NCBI RefSeq assembly: GCF_900115115.1
Contig: NZ_FOVI01000001.1
Location: 62,001-126,000 of the forward strand
Reading direction: 5' to 3'
DNA length: 64,000 bases
Source of the DNA: Paenimyroides ummariense
GTDB taxonomy: Bacteria > Bacteroidota > Bacteroidia > Flavobacteriales > Flavobacteriaceae
Shown here: positions 9,006 through 17,360 of the stretch, in pieces
Layout: every line of letters begins with the position of its first letter
Position numbering within the stretch: the stretch's first letter is position 1
Translations under genes and position numbers: made by a program
The notes under the pieces: generated by a model
Databases searched by the model: none
What the model was told of the DNA's origin: nothing
The model's input: the letters and a program-made list of their open reading frames with translations, nothing else

Positions 9006-9599
9006 TTAAAAACGATAGCCTACAGAAAGTTGCATTACTCGGTTTTTCCAATCAACATTCGGATCATCGATAACATTGGTCATTCCGGCATTGTAACGCG
9101 CAGAAATCATAAAGTTCAAAGGTAAGTTGACACTTAAACCAACATTCAAAGAGAAATCGAAATCATTGAATTTAGCACTGTCTGGATCTAAATCAGAAAA
9201 TTTAACTTTAGAATCGGTTAAAAATCCTGCTTGTGGACCTGCTTCAATGGCGATTCCGTTGGTAATATAATATTTTAACATCAACGGCACGTTTACATAA
9301 TTCAAATTAAAATCGTGCTCAACCGTAGCATTTTCAAAGGTAGTTTTCCACTTACCACCTGCTGACGAATAATAAACTTCGGGCTGAATGGCGAATTTAT
9401 TAAAACGGATTTCGGCAAATGCACCAACGTGAAATCCATTAATGGAATTATTGTCGTGAAACTCTTGCCAGCTTTTTCCTGCTAATTTGGCGTTGTTATA
9501 ACCTACTTTAGGTCCAAATGAGAAATCTTGCGCCTGTACTGCATTTCCGCATAAAAACACAGTAAAAAGCATTGCTATCATTTTAGGTAACTTTTTCAT
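9006..9599 (-). CDS. PorT-family outer-membrane beta-barrel protein
   Basis: A 197-residue secreted protein, if the start is the ATG at 9599, which begins a standard signal peptide (MKKLPKMIAMLFTVFLCGNAVQA); the in-frame upstream start would precede it with non-signal sequence. The mature part begins DFSFGPKVGYNNAKL, the typical opening strand of PorT-like barrels, and it ends SVGYRF with the terminal aromatic. It is a paralog of the next gene (both have FGPKxGxN, FHVGAFAEI(R/K)FN and a terminal SVGYxF). The substrate and role are unknown. Confidence 0.85.
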   Translation of the reverse strand: MKKLPKMIAMLFTVFLCGNAVQAQDFSFGPKVGYNNAKLAGKSWQEFHDNNSINGFHVGAFAEIRFNKFAIQPEVYYSSAGGKWKTTFENATVEHDFNLNYVNVPLMLKYYITNGIAIEAGPQAGFLTDSKVKFSDLDPDSAKFNDFDFSLNVGLSVNLPLNFMISARYNAGMTNVIDDPNVDWKNRVMQLSVGYRF

Positions 9600-9710
9600 A
9601 GTATTGGGGTTTATGAATTGTTTATCAAATTTTAATCCAAAGCCGAAGTTACTCAAAATAACATAAACATGCTATATACCAAATTACTAAACTGTAACTT
9701 TTTTCCACAA

Positions 9711-9740
9711 AAAAACCGCAACATATTGTTGCGGTTTTAC
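9711..9740 (-). terminator. Terminator after the 9758-10456 barrel gene
   Basis: A perfect 12-bp stem (9712-9723 with 9727-9738, AAAACCGCAACA type) with a 3-base loop, flanked by A/T runs. It serves the minus-strand gene above it. Confidence 0.8.
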
Positions 9741-9757
9741 TTAATATCTTTACTTAA

Positions 9758-10456
9758 TTAGAATTTGTAACCAACAGATATTTGGATTACTCCATTTTTA
9801 ATATCATAGGCAGGATTCTTATACTCAATACCCTCAACAGTTTCTGTATACTCTTTAGATATTTTTGCCAATCCAAAATTGTAACGAGCACCTACAAAAA
9901 AGCCGTTATCTAAATTAAAACTTGCTCCAACGCCTACACCAAAATCAATAGAATTTGTACCATCTTTCATGTCTTCTGTTGCGCTTTCACTCTCAGTTAC
10001 ACCAGCCATTGTAAGTGTTCCTTCAGTTTTAACTTCAGATTTAATATTAAAACCAACATAAGGCCCTGCCTCAAATGCCAAACTTGGAATTACATAATAT
10101 TTAGCCATAATAGGCACATTAATATAATGCAAATTCCATTTTGCTTCTGCTTCGTAAGCAAAAGTTTGTCCCATAATTGTTTCTGATCCAGATTGTTCCG
10201 CTTTACCTCCTTGAACAGAATATAAAAGCTCAGGTTGGATAGCAAATTTGTCATTAAATTTAATTTCTGCAAAAGCACCAACGTGAAAACCTACTTGTCC
10301 TTTATCAAGTTTAATTGTTTCCCCATCTTCTTTAATTTCTCCATTAATTTTAGCAAAGTTCACACCTGCTTTTGGACCAAATTTCACTTCTTGCTGCGCC
10401 AATGCACTGGTAGAGAACGCAACTAACCCTAATAAGGTTAAGGTAATTTTTTTCAT
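9758..10456 (-). CDS. PorT-family outer-membrane beta-barrel protein
   Basis: A 232-residue secreted barrel protein with the signal peptide MKKITLTLLGLVAFSTSALA. The mature protein starts QQEVKFGPKAGVNFAKING and contains VGFHVGAFAEIKFNDKFAIQPE, closely matching the neighbouring paralog. It ends QISVGYKF, a BAM-recognised terminal strand. A minus-strand TATATTTG promoter element is at 10488-10495, and a terminator follows the stop, so it is its own transcription unit. The pair probably arose by local duplication. No function beyond outer-membrane location can be read from it. Confidence 0.87.
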   Translation of the reverse strand: MKKITLTLLGLVAFSTSALAQQEVKFGPKAGVNFAKINGEIKEDGETIKLDKGQVGFHVGAFAEIKFNDKFAIQPELLYSVQGGKAEQSGSETIMGQTFAYEAEAKWNLHYINVPIMAKYYVIPSLAFEAGPYVGFNIKSEVKTEGTLTMAGVTESESATEDMKDGTNSIDFGVGVGASFNLDNGFFVGARYNFGLAKISKEYTETVEGIEYKNPAYDIKNGVIQISVGYKF

Positions 10457-10487
10457 AAATAGTATCTTTTAATAATTTATTTAGCAG

Positions 10488-10495
10488 CAAATATA
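10488..10495 (-). promoter_or_regulatory. -7 element of the 9758-10456 barrel gene
   Basis: Reads TATATTTG on the minus strand, about 32 bases upstream of the ATG. Confidence 0.5.
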
Positions 10496-10570
10496 GTAAT
10501 TTAAATATTTTAACAAAATATTTAAACCATTTATTCCCCGTTTTATTAACAATTAAGAATTAATAAAAAC

Positions 10571-10600
10571 AAAAATGCCGAACATAAGTCCGGCATTTTG
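10571..10600 (-). terminator. Terminator after the RNase G/E gene
   Basis: The stem AAAATGCCG (10572-10580) pairs with CGGCATTTT (10591-10599) immediately after the stop codon of the minus-strand gene. Confidence 0.75.
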
Positions 10601-12157
10601 TTATTCAATCTGGTTTCCTTGTTTGTCAAAGAAATGGTATTCTAAATAGGTGTAGGCATCGCGTGGTACAATTTTTATCCAACGTTTGTGTTCTAAAAAC
10701 CATTTGGCACGTGCCGACGGAAATCCTTTTGTAAGATACGCAGCTATAAAAGGGTGCGCATTTAAAACAATACTTTTATTGTCTTTAATAATTCGTTCCA
10801 GGTCAGCTGATATTTTATCAATAACTAAAATCGGAGCCTCAATTTCTCCTTCACCGTTATGGTCAGGGTTTTCTTCTTTTGTTTTGATAGAAACTTCAGG
10901 TCTAACTCTTTGTCTAGTAATTTGAATCAATCCAAATTTACTAGGAGGCAAGATTTTGTGTTTTGCTTTATCATCGCTCATTTCTTCTTTTAGGAAATCG
11001 TATAAAACTTTACGATTTTCGGGATTACTCATGTCGATAAAATCAACAACAATAATTCCGCCCATATCGCGCAATCTTAACTGGCGTGCAATTTCTGATG
11101 CGGCGATCATGTTTACTTCAAGAGCTGTGTCCTCTTGAGATTGAGCTTTGTTTGAGCGGTTTCCGCTGTTCACATCGATAACATGCAAAGCTTCGGTATG
11201 TTCTATGATTAAGTAGGCTCCTTTGCTCATAGATACGGTTTTGCCGAATGAAGTTTTAATTTGTCGTTCAATATGATATTTCTCGAACAACGGCACTTCT
11301 TTGTTGTTATAATGCTTTACAATGGAAACTTTTGAAGGGGCTATTTCTTGCAGATAGTCCTTCGTTTGGTAATAAAGTTCATCGTCATCTATATGAATTC
11401 CGGTGAAAGTATCGTTAAAAACATCGCGCAGTATGCTTGATGCCCTGTTTACTTCGCCAAAAACTTTTGATGGATGATGAGCTGTGGTTAAACGTTTACA
11501 AAGTAAAATCCATTTATCCATTAAACCTTGTAAGTCTTTTTCTAATTCTGTAACATTTTTGCCTTCGGCTACTGTACGAACAATAACGCCGAAACCTTTT
11601 GGTTTAATAGTAAGCATCATTTTTTTAAGACGATCTTTTTCTTGTTTTGATTCGATTTTTTGTGAGATCGAAACACGTTCTGAAAAAGGAACCAATACTA
11701 AATATCTTCCTGCCAACGATAGTTCTGAACTAATTCGCGGACCTTTGGTTGATATAGGTTCTTTAACTATTTGTACTAAAACTGACTGGTTGGCACTTAA
11801 CACATCGGTTATAACGCCGTTTTTGTCAATTTCAGGTTCAAAAGGAAATTTCTTAAGAGTGAAATCATTTAATTTACCTGCGGTTACAAGCTTTGTAAAC
11901 TTCATGAGCGTAGGAAGGTTTGGACCCAAATCGTGGTAATGTAAAAAGGCATCTTTATCGAAACCAACATTTACAAACGCCGCGTTTAAACCGGGAACAG
12001 GCTTGCGAATTTTTGCTATAAAAATATCGCCAACCGAGAAACCTTTTTCGTCTTCCCTATCTCTGTGCAGTTCTACTAATTTTCCATCTTTTAATAAGGC
12101 AAAATCTACTGTATTGGAACCAGACCTAATAATTAACTCTTTGTTCACTTGGTACAT
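10601..12157 (-). CDS. rng: Ribonuclease G/E family endoribonuclease
   Basis: Single-strand-specific endoribonuclease of the RNase E/G family, acting in rRNA maturation and mRNA decay. The S1-like domain is at the N-terminus (VGDIFIAKIRKPVPGLNAAFVNVGFDKDAFLHYHDL). The catalytic DNase-I-like domain follows, with the magnesium-ligand region LHVIDVNSGN and VVDFIDM; both aspartates are visible. The 518 residues fit RNase G rather than RNase E, since there is no long disordered C-terminal scaffold. The classical zinc-link CPxC is not seen. It sits directly downstream of genes for a small ribosomal protein and an HU protein. Confidence 0.93.
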   Translation of the reverse strand: MYQVNKELIIRSGSNTVDFALLKDGKLVELHRDREDEKGFSVGDIFIAKIRKPVPGLNAAFVNVGFDKDAFLHYHDLGPNLPTLMKFTKLVTAGKLNDFTLKKFPFEPEIDKNGVITDVLSANQSVLVQIVKEPISTKGPRISSELSLAGRYLVLVPFSERVSISQKIESKQEKDRLKKMMLTIKPKGFGVIVRTVAEGKNVTELEKDLQGLMDKWILLCKRLTTAHHPSKVFGEVNRASSILRDVFNDTFTGIHIDDDELYYQTKDYLQEIAPSKVSIVKHYNNKEVPLFEKYHIERQIKTSFGKTVSMSKGAYLIIEHTEALHVIDVNSGNRSNKAQSQEDTALEVNMIAASEIARQLRLRDMGGIIVVDFIDMSNPENRKVLYDFLKEEMSDDKAKHKILPPSKFGLIQITRQRVRPEVSIKTKEENPDHNGEGEIEAPILVIDKISADLERIIKDNKSIVLNAHPFIAAYLTKGFPSARAKWFLEHKRWIKIVPRDAYTYLEYHFFDKQGNQIE

Positions 12158-12340
12158 TTTTATCCATACAATTTTAGTCGAAAGTCAAACGTTGAAAGTC
12201 AAAAGCAGAAAAACTTAAAACTTAAAACCTACAACTTATAACCTAAAAGTACAGATGGATTAAACATTAAACAGGTATTACCCTTTCTTTTAAACTAAAA
12301 TTTAAAAGATTTTTCAAAGAACTTTTTAATTTGTAATAAA

Positions 12341-12372
12341 AGAAAAAGTAGTTATAAACTACTTTTTCTTTT
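12341..12372 (-). terminator. Terminator overlapping the stop codon of the bS22-like gene
   Basis: A perfect 13-bp stem (12341-12353 with 12357-12369, AGAAAAAGTAGTT type) with an ATA loop. It contains the stop codon and last lysine codons of the 30-residue gene, and a T-rich tract follows on the minus strand. Confidence 0.75.
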
Positions 12373-12451
12373 TGTGACGGTTAGCTCTCGCTCTTTTTTT
12401 ACGTTTGTGCGTAGCTACCTTATGTCTTTTTCTTTTTTTACCACTTGGCAT
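12359..12451 (-). CDS. 30-residue ribosomal protein, AURKAIP1/COX24 (bS22-like) type
   Basis: A very short, extremely basic protein (30 residues, more than half K, R or H), beginning MPSGKKRKRHKVATHKRKK and ending in four lysines. This matches my recollection of the Bacteroidota proteins annotated AURKAIP1/COX24-domain, relatives of mycobacterial small-subunit protein bS22 and mitochondrial mS38. In those it threads into rRNA of the small subunit. It lies between the HU gene and the RNase G/E gene on the same strand, and its stop codon is inside a terminator hairpin. Strong conservation of this peptide across Flavobacteria is expected but could not be tested here. Confidence 0.85.
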   Translation of the reverse strand: MPSGKKRKRHKVATHKRKKRARANRHKKKK

Positions 12452-12480
12452 AATCTTGTAGTTTTTAAGTTAGTAATAAT

Positions 12481-12771
12481 TTATTTTACGTCTGTGTTTG
12501 TTTTAACACCTTCTACGAACACTTTAGCTGGTTTAAAAGCCGGAATGTTGTGAGCAGGGATTTTAATTGTTGTGTTTTTAGAGATGTTTCGTCCCGTTTT
12601 TTCGGCTCTAGTTTTAATAATAAAACTACCAAAACCTCTTAAATATACGTTATCTCCACTTTCTAAAGAAGATTTTACTTCCTCCATAAAAGATTCCACA
12701 GTTGCCTGCACATCACCTTTCTCAAGCCCTAATTTCTCTGAAATTTTAGCTACAATGTCTGCTTTAGTCAT
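12481..12771 (-). CDS. HU/IHF-family DNA-binding protein
   Basis: A 96-residue nucleoid protein that dimerises and bends DNA. I chose the ATG at 12771 (MTKADIVAKISEKLGLEKGDV); the longer frame to 12816 would run through the promoter element at 12814-12821. The family features are present: helix-turn-helix dimer arms, then GDNVYLRGFGSFIIKTRAEKTGRN, and the beta-arm tip with proline (IPAHNIPAFKPAK). It is upstream of the bS22-like gene and in the same direction. Whether it is HU or an IHF-type subunit cannot be decided from sequence. Confidence 0.93.
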   Translation of the reverse strand: MTKADIVAKISEKLGLEKGDVQATVESFMEEVKSSLESGDNVYLRGFGSFIIKTRAEKTGRNISKNTTIKIPAHNIPAFKPAKVFVEGVKTNTDVK

Positions 12772-12813
12772 TATCTCTTTATAAATTAATTTGTTGTCTG
12801 TTTTTTGAGTGTG

Positions 12814-12821
12814 CAAATATA
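12814..12821 (-). promoter_or_regulatory. -7 element of the HU-family gene
   Basis: Reads TATATTTG on the minus strand. Its position about 43 bases before the 12771 ATG supports that start and rules out the longer frame. Confidence 0.55.
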
Positions 12822-12909
12822 TTAATTTTATTATAATATCAACCTTTCAAAGCATTAAATTTTAATGAAGTAACCAATACTTTTTGTTTTTGCACACCAA
12901 AATTCAGCA

Positions 12910-13980
12910 CTATTCCACTACTTTTTCTATGTACGATGAGTTCATTGCACGCAAAGCACCCATATAATTTAAGGTAAATTCCAGATAATCGCCCACCTTA
13001 TATTTTTTGTCGTTTGTTTGTAAATCAACAATAATCATATCAGAACTGGCGCCAAAAAACTTTATATTTTCATCTTTAGGAAAGATATTTGCCTGATCTA
13101 CATCTAAAATTCCTAAATCTAAAATGGCACGGAACGATTTTTTACCGATTTGTTTTTCATCGAATTTAAAAGATTTCCCTTCTAAATTGGTTCCAAAATC
13201 ACCTTCGGGAACTCTCGGTTTTTCAATCAGTTCAATAATTTCTGCCTTCAAAGTAAAAATATCTTGCTTCAGCAGATTACTTGGTGCATCTCTATAAACA
13301 TCGGTTCCCTGATACAGCGTTTCGCCTACCCTGAAATGATTTACGCCAGCCGGCAGTTTGTTCTGGAATATCAACGGAATGGTTACAGAAGATCCACCCG
13401 AAACATATTGGATTTTTTTATTGAACTTCGCCTCGATCAATTGTTTGTACAATGAAAGCTGAATTAACTTATCGGTACTTGGCAGTACGCCGTACAAACA
13501 CGACAGATTGGTACCAATTCCCACAACTTCGATATTTTTTAACTGAAAAACCTGGTCGTAGAACGAAATCACATTATCGCGCATAACACCTTCTCGCAAC
13601 TCGCCCAATTCAATCATAATAATAATTTTATGGATTTTGTTTTGTTTTTGGGCTTCTGCAGACAACAGTTTAATGGTTTCGATATCGGTATTCATGCTGA
13701 TATCGGCATATTTTACCACAGATGCAACCGAGCGTTTTGGCGTAGGTTTTATGTAAATTGTTTCAACTTTCGGGTTGATTTTTTTGATCGCTTTTAAATT
13801 GCTAACCCGTGAATCGCATACCTGATTAGGCATTAAACTTAAAACTTCTTTCAAAAAAAGTTCGTTTCCGCAGAGAATTTTAGTAACAACAGACCATTGA
13901 ATTTCTTTTAGTTTAAAGAAATAATCTAAACGTTCAAAATTGTATTGTAAACGTTCTTTGTGTAAAGTAATTATCGCCAT
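12910..13980 (-). CDS. Alanine/ornithine racemase-family PLP enzyme
   Basis: A 356-residue fold-III PLP enzyme related to alanine racemase and ornithine racemase. The N-terminal TIM barrel holds the PLP lysine region (QWSVVTKILCGN, the K in VTK), then repeated barrel strands (IIIMIELGELREGV, YVSGGSSVTIP). A C-terminal beta domain follows (LGILDV... ASSDMIIVDL). It resembles the alanine/ornithine racemase group more than canonical Alr or YggS. The substrate is not determinable: D-amino-acid supply for peptidoglycan or ornithine metabolism are possible. Five bases separate it from the upstream GNAT gene, so the two form an operon. Confidence 0.85.
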   Translation of the reverse strand: MAIITLHKERLQYNFERLDYFFKLKEIQWSVVTKILCGNELFLKEVLSLMPNQVCDSRVSNLKAIKKINPKVETIYIKPTPKRSVASVVKYADISMNTDIETIKLLSAEAQKQNKIHKIIIMIELGELREGVMRDNVISFYDQVFQLKNIEVVGIGTNLSCLYGVLPSTDKLIQLSLYKQLIEAKFNKKIQYVSGGSSVTIPLIFQNKLPAGVNHFRVGETLYQGTDVYRDAPSNLLKQDIFTLKAEIIELIEKPRVPEGDFGTNLEGKSFKFDEKQIGKKSFRAILDLGILDVDQANIFPKDENIKFFGASSDMIIVDLQTNDKKYKVGDYLEFTLNYMGALRAMNSSYIEKVVE

Positions 13981-13985
13981 AACAA

Positions 13986-14432
13986 TTACTTGTTTAAGCG
14001 CATTTCTAAATACTTATTGGTAAAACCTAGCTTTTCGTAAAGTTTTATAGCAGGATTGTCTGGTTCTACGTGCAGGGCAATGTTTCCTTTGGCGTTGTCG
14101 ATTGCGTGCTGCATTAATGCTTTACCAATGCCTTTTCCGCGTTGGTTGGCATCGGTTGCAATGTACACCAGAATATTTTCGGGAATGTAGTCTTTCATGC
14201 CGGTTTCGTTGACAATTACCGCACCTGCAATATTGTTTTCTAACGAAGCAGTTACGATGAATCCACCGAACGACGGAGTTTCGTTCAAGGCATAATTCAT
14301 GCACTTTTCGATATCCTGTTTTGGATCGCCGTATTGCTCTAAATTTTTAAATAGAAAGTTTAAAATTGTTTCTTTTTCATTTTGATCAGGTTTGTTTTCT
14401 TGACTGTACGTCTTGATTTCTAACATATTCAT
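13986..14432 (-). CDS. GNAT-family N-acetyltransferase
   Basis: A 148-residue acetyltransferase that transfers acetyl from acetyl-CoA to an unknown amine. The acetyl-CoA loop is visible as TDANQRGKGIGKALMQHAI (Q/RxxGxG/A pattern), followed by NPAIKLYEKLGFTNKY. I chose the ATG at 14432 because the minus-strand TAACTTTG promoter element at 14452-14459 lies after the longer start at 14465; an ATG at 14426 is also possible. An A-rich stretch precedes 14432, as usual in Bacteroidota. It is the first gene of an operon with the PLP racemase. Confidence 0.85.
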   Translation of the reverse strand: MNMLEIKTYSQENKPDQNEKETILNFLFKNLEQYGDPKQDIEKCMNYALNETPSFGGFIVTASLENNIAGAVIVNETGMKDYIPENILVYIATDANQRGKGIGKALMQHAIDNAKGNIALHVEPDNPAIKLYEKLGFTNKYLEMRLNK

Positions 14433-14451
14433 TTTTTTAATTTCTACTATT

Positions 14452-14459
14452 ACAAAGTT
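14452..14459 (-). promoter_or_regulatory. -7 element of the GNAT-racemase operon
   Basis: Reads TAACTTTG on the minus strand and decides the GNAT start by lying downstream of the longest possible frame start. Confidence 0.5.
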
Positions 14460-14512
14460 ACTCATTTTAAATTAAACCCTTTTTTTGACCGATCTTCCAT
14501 ACTTTTATCATG

Positions 14513-14520
14513 TATCTTTG
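14513..14520 (+). promoter_or_regulatory. -7 element of mutY
   Basis: TATCTTTG matches TAnnTTTG. It lies inside the longer frame from 14485, so translation must start downstream, at the ATG at 14539. Confidence 0.55.
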
Positions 14521-14538
14521 CACCTTAAAATTGTATTG

Positions 14539-15579
14539 ATGGATTTTACCCACCAACTGCTTAATTGGTATAAAAAACACAAGCGGAGTTTACCGTGGCG
14601 AACCACCACAAACCCTTACTATATATGGCTTTCTGAAATTATTCTGCAGCAAACACGTATTGAACAAGGCTTGCCGTATTACGAGGCTTTTACTACAAAA
14701 TTCCCTACTTTAAAAGATCTGGCAACGGCAGATGAAGATGCGGTTTTGAAACTTTGGCAGGGTTTGGGTTATTATTCGCGTGCACGAAATTTACATTTTA
14801 CGGCGCGATATATTTACAACGAACTCAACGGTGTTTTTCCGAAATCGTATGCTGAAATTATTAAACTGAAAGGTATTGGACCTTACACAGCGGCGGCAAT
14901 AGCATCGTTTGCATACAAAGAACCGGTTGCTGTGGTTGATGGAAATGTGTTTAGAGTTTTGGCTCGATTTTTTGGTATTTATGATGATATTGCTGTTACT
15001 AAAACCCGAGCTGTTTTTCAAAATCTGGCAAATGAACTGATCTCAACAAAACATCCCGATTTGTTCAACCATGCCATTATGGATTTTGGTGCAACCGTTT
15101 GTTTACCTGCAAATCCAAAATGCAATAGCTGTATTTTTAATGATAACTGTTTTGCTTTGTTGAAAAATGAAGTTGCGCAGTTACCCGTAAAAAACAAAAA
15201 GATCAAAGTTAAAGATCGGTATCTGAATTATCTTATTTTAAGAAAAAATAATGAAATTGTAATTCAGCAACGAACAGAAAAAGACATTTGGCAACAGTTA
15301 TTCGAACTTCCGCTTATTGAAACCTCATCAGATAATGAAGAAGAATTGTTCCTGCATTTATCAAACCTGTATCCAAACAACAGCATAAAAAAAGTTACTG
15401 CAAATAGCATCAAACACAAATTATCGCATCAGCAACTGCATATCAATTTTTATGAAATAAATGTTTCAAACTTTACATCAAACCAACAAACATCGGCAAT
15501 CAGCGATTTACATAATTATGCGTACCCGATTGTTATATGGAATTTTCTAAAAGATTTTTTTACGCTTGAAAAAATTTAG
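14539..15579 (+). CDS. mutY: A/G-specific adenine DNA glycosylase
   Basis: Base-excision repair enzyme that removes adenine mispaired with 8-oxoguanine. The 346-residue protein starts MDFTHQLLNWYKKHKRSLPWR. It has the helix-hairpin-helix (LKGIGPYTAAAIASFAY), the catalytic Asp region VAVVDGNVFRVLAR, and the [4Fe-4S] ligands CLPANPKCNSCIFNDNC (spacing C-6-C-2-C-5-C). A C-terminal MutT-like domain senses 8-oxoG (LILRKNNEIVIQQR). It heads the mutY-ssb-gldE-gldD run, an order known from other gliding Flavobacteria. I rejected the start at 14485 because the promoter lies inside it. Confidence 0.95.
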   Translation: MDFTHQLLNWYKKHKRSLPWRTTTNPYYIWLSEIILQQTRIEQGLPYYEAFTTKFPTLKDLATADEDAVLKLWQGLGYYSRARNLHFTARYIYNELNGVFPKSYAEIIKLKGIGPYTAAAIASFAYKEPVAVVDGNVFRVLARFFGIYDDIAVTKTRAVFQNLANELISTKHPDLFNHAIMDFGATVCLPANPKCNSCIFNDNCFALLKNEVAQLPVKNKKIKVKDRYLNYLILRKNNEIVIQQRTEKDIWQQLFELPLIETSSDNEEELFLHLSNLYPNNSIKKVTANSIKHKLSHQQLHINFYEINVSNFTSNQQTSAISDLHNYAYPIVIWNFLKDFFTLEKI

Positions 15580-15607
15580 TATTTTTGATTGATAACGAAC
15601 ACATTTT

Positions 15608-16057
15608 ATGTACGGAACTTTAAACAAAGTAACTTTAATTGGTCATTTAGGCGACGATGTAAAAATGCATTATTTTGAAGGCGGTAATTCTATTGCCCGC
15701 TTTTCTATTGCTACCAACGAGGTTTACATTAACAAAACCACCAACGAAAAAATTACTTCTACCGAATGGCACAACCTTGTTTTTAGAAACAAAGCTGCCG
15801 AACTGTGCGAGAAATATTTAAGCAAAGGCGATAAAATTTATGTAGAAGGAAAAATTCGCACGCGCAACTGGCAAACCGAAGACGGTACTACAAAACATAC
15901 GACCGAAATTCAGGTTACCGAATTTATTTTTCTGAACGTAAAAAAAGAAATTGATGCGAAAACCAAGGCAATGAAACATGCCGAAGAAGATAAATTGAAC
16001 AATTTTGAAGTTCCTAAAATTTCTGATTACGACAAACTAAACGATATTCCATTTTAA
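15608..16057 (+). CDS. ssb: Single-stranded DNA-binding protein
   Basis: A 149-residue SSB with an N-terminal OB fold (LNKVTLIGHLGDDVKMHYFEGG, FSIATNE, TEWHNLVFRNKAAELCEKYLSKGDKIYVEGKI). An acidic linker leads to the C-terminal tail LNDIPF, the conserved peptide that recruits replication and repair partners. It is downstream of mutY, and a TATTTTTG element at 15580-15587 suggests an additional own promoter right at the mutY stop. The identification is secure. Confidence 0.96.
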   Translation: MYGTLNKVTLIGHLGDDVKMHYFEGGNSIARFSIATNEVYINKTTNEKITSTEWHNLVFRNKAAELCEKYLSKGDKIYVEGKIRTRNWQTEDGTTKHTTEIQVTEFIFLNVKKEIDAKTKAMKHAEEDKLNNFEVPKISDYDKLNDIPF

Positions 16058-16076
16058 TAACTAAAATTTTCACCAT

Positions 16077-17360
16077 TTGGATCCCGACCCCGCCACATTA
16101 CAATTACTTTTTATAACTTTTACAAGTTTTTGTTTAATTGCTTCCTTATTTTTTGTTGCATTATTTGCAGCCGTAGAAGTTGCGTATTTTTCAACCTCTA
16201 AAAACCGTTTTGAACAGCTTTTGGCATCTTTTCCGCACAAAGCAAAACTGTATCAAAAATTACTCGATAAACCCATAAAACTGCAAGTTACAATTAATTT
16301 AAGCAATACCATTTTCAAGGTTTTGTTCTTGTGGAGTTTGTTCGTAATCTATAATCATTTCTTTTTTACGCGTTTTTGGGGTATCATCATTGTAATATTA
16401 ATCGGAACTTTTACGCTGGCATTATTCGGCGAAATTTACCCACGAATTTACAGTTCGCGCCAATTAAACAAAGTAGTTGTTAAAACCATTAAACCCATTT
16501 ATTTTTTCTGCACCGTATTAACGCCTGTTACCTGGATTTTTAGAAAAACCAATCGGTTTATCATGGGAAAGATCGACAAAAAAGACGATTCGTTTTCTAT
16601 GGAACAATTGTCGCAAGCATTGGAAATGACCGATTACAACCCAGCAAACGAAGACGAACAGCGTATTTTGGAAGGAATTGCCTCTTTTGGATCAACCGAA
16701 GTTACACAGGTAATGACGCCGCGTATTGATATTTTTGCGTTGAGTGACGATGAACTTTTTCATGAAATTTTGCCGCAAATTGTAGAGAAAGGTTACTCGC
16801 GAATTCCGGTTTACAAAGACAGTATCGATAATATTACGGGTATTTTGTACATTAAAGATTTGATTCCGTTTTTAGATAAAAAAGTTTTTCAGTGGACAAC
16901 TCTTTTGCGCGAACCTTACTTTATTCCCGAAAGTAAAAAGTTAGACGATTTATTGACCGATTTTCAATCAGATAAAAACCATTTAGCGGTTGTTGTCGAT
17001 GAATTTGGCGAAACCGTTGGAATTATATCGTTAGAAGATATTATTGAAGAAATTGTGGGCGAAATTGCCGATGAATTAGATGAAGACGATAAATTGTATC
17101 AAAAATTAAATGCAAATGTTTATATCTTTGACGGAAAAATATCGATTCTTGATTTTTGCAGGATTTTAGATATTGACGAAGAACCGTTTGAAGAAAGCAG
17201 ACAAGATGCCGAATCGTTAGGTGGATTTTTATTGGAACAATTTGAAGATTTCCCGAAAACCGACGATGTAATAACCTTTGAAAATTATCGTTTTAAAGTG
17301 GTAAGCATTCACAAACGCCGATTAGAAAAAATTAAAGTAACCATTAATGAAAACCAGTAA
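16077..17360 (+). CDS. gldE: Gliding motility-associated protein GldE (TTG start)
   Basis: A CorC/HlyC-type membrane protein of 427 residues. Membrane segments occupy roughly residues 10-150. Two CBS domains follow (VTQVMTPRIDIFAL and the second ending DEFGETVGIISLEDIIEEIVGEI), then a CorC/HlyC C-terminal domain. The location beside gldD and the start MDPDPATLQLLF identify it as GldE, which in Flavobacterium johnsoniae supports gliding together with the lipoprotein GldD. The initiation codon is TTG: no ATG exists in this frame between the ssb stop and the conserved DPDP. Its 3' end overlaps gldD by 14 bases. Confidence 0.9.
   Translation: MDPDPATLQLLFITFTSFCLIASLFFVALFAAVEVAYFSTSKNRFEQLLASFPHKAKLYQKLLDKPIKLQVTINLSNTIFKVLFLWSLFVIYNHFFFTRFWGIIIVILIGTFTLALFGEIYPRIYSSRQLNKVVVKTIKPIYFFCTVLTPVTWIFRKTNRFIMGKIDKKDDSFSMEQLSQALEMTDYNPANEDEQRILEGIASFGSTEVTQVMTPRIDIFALSDDELFHEILPQIVEKGYSRIPVYKDSIDNITGILYIKDLIPFLDKKVFQWTTLLREPYFIPESKKLDDLLTDFQSDKNHLAVVVDEFGETVGIISLEDIIEEIVGEIADELDEDDKLYQKLNANVYIFDGKISILDFCRILDIDEEPFEESRQDAESLGGFLLEQFEDFPKTDDVITFENYRFKVVSIHKRRLEKIKVTINENQ

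Noticed and set aside
12158..12340. Gene or small RNA between the RNase G/E gene and the bS22-like gene
   Set aside because: Only A-rich, low-complexity sequence with short direct repeats (AGTCAAA, ACTTAAAAC) is seen, with no clear frame or stable hairpin apart from the terminator at 12341.
14485..14538. Upstream extension of mutY
   Set aside because: The Bacteroidota promoter element TATCTTTG (14513-14520) lies inside it, and the family N-terminus begins at the ATG at 14539.
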